Source: an uncultured Roseburia sp.
Lineage (GTDB): Bacteria; Bacillota; Clostridia; Lachnospirales; Lachnospiraceae
Direction of reading: 5' to 3'
Length of the DNA stretch: 5,703 nucleotides
Assembly (NCBI GenBank): GCA_947384095.1
Contig: CANDFU010000133.1
Span: 1 to 5,703, forward strand
The notes beneath the pieces are model-generated. The model did no database searches and was not told where the DNA came from. It saw nothing but the letters and a program-made list of their open reading frames with translations. Both the position numbers and the translations under genes were made by a program. Below are positions 5,443 through 5,703 of this stretch, piece by piece. The stretch's first letter is position 1. Each line of letters opens with the position of its first letter.

Positions 5443-5703
5443 ATGAAAAAAGGGATCCTTTTTCTTTTTATCTGGCTTGCAGCCGGCACACCTGCCGCAT
5501 GTTCGTTTAACAACACCATTGAAAAAAACGATTCAGAAAAAAATATCTCCGCCGGACACGAAAAAGACGAATTTCGAAAAAGATTTGGAGAGGACTGTAT
5601 CGCTGACCAGACTTTTGAAGTTGAATTAAGCGAATACAGCGAAAAGGTCTGGTTTGTACCGCTTGCACCGTCAGCTGCAAATCCCGATTTCAGGATACAG
5701 CTC
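5443..5703 (+). CDS. Unrecognised exported protein, possible lipoprotein (C-terminus cut by the window edge)
   Basis: 87 codons are open from an ATG at 5443 to the right edge. GGAGG at 5433-5437 lies 5 bases upstream. The N-terminus is signal-peptide-like: two lysines (MKKG), a hydrophobic stretch ILFLFIWLAAG (5-15), then TPAAC with cysteine at 20. That cysteine is a candidate lipidation site, but proline at -3 is unusual for a lipobox (commonly leucine), so ordinary cleavage near this point is also possible. A polar, charged linker (21-50) rich in N, K, E and S follows, as often seen in Gram-positive surface lipoproteins. The visible start of the mature domain has alternating residues suggesting beta strands (QTFEVEL, KVWFVPLAP, DFRIQL). 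I do not recognise the family. It lies 22 bases after the acetyltransferase gene and probably shares its transcript. Confidence 0.75.
   Translation, partial: MKKGILFLFIWLAAGTPAACSFNNTIEKNDSEKNISAGHEKDEFRKRFGEDCIADQTFEVELSEYSEKVWFVPLAPSAANPDFRIQL

Overview
The window looks like chromosome from an anaerobic Firmicute, most likely a gut-type Clostridia (Lachnospiraceae-like) bacterium. This is inferred from strong AGGAGG/GGAGG ribosome binding sites, middling GC content, short intergenic gaps, a ferredoxin-dependent 2-oxoacid oxidoreductase, a rubrerythrin and a small ECF sigma factor. No species can be named from the sequence alone.

Layout, left to right. (1) Positions 1-519, minus strand: an ECF-type RNA polymerase sigma factor, complete at its N-terminus (GTG start) and cut by the left edge just after the region 4 helix-turn-helix. 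(2) Positions 520-707, a spacer holding the sigma gene's probable extended -10 promoter with two small dyads, and the terminator hairpin of the next operon. (3) Positions 709-4752, minus strand: a three-gene operon read right to left. It encodes a gamma-delta fusion subunit of a pyruvate:ferredoxin-type oxidoreductase (4752-3664), an alpha-beta fusion subunit (3635-1350) and rubrerythrin (1308-709). The gaps are 28 and 41 bases, with a hairpin 16 bases after the last stop. (4) Positions 4753-4943, a divergent intergenic region with a good plus-strand promoter (A-tract, -35-like, extended -10). (5) Positions 4944-5420, plus strand: a GNAT N-acetyltransferase. It is followed after 22 bases by the start of an unrecognised exported, possibly lipid-anchored protein (5443 to the right edge).

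How the genes work together: the two fused polypeptides together supply all four classical modules of a 2-oxoacid:ferredoxin oxidoreductase. These are the alpha substrate/TPP-partner domain, the beta TPP and proximal [4Fe-4S] domain, the gamma domain and a two-cluster ferredoxin. The enzyme would oxidise a 2-oxoacid, probably pyruvate, to acyl-CoA, CO2 and reduced ferredoxin, or run in reverse. Such enzymes are damaged by oxygen. The co-transcribed rubrerythrin, a di-iron/rubredoxin peroxidase, plausibly protects the complex or uses its low-potential electrons to reduce peroxide; that link is inference from gene order. The sigma factor and the GNAT/exported-protein pair look like separate transcription units. 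No mobile element, CRISPR array, tRNA or rRNA was seen. The most notable item is the two-polypeptide (gamma-delta plus alpha-beta) architecture coupled to rubrerythrin; it is an uncommon arrangement of known parts, not a demonstrably new system.
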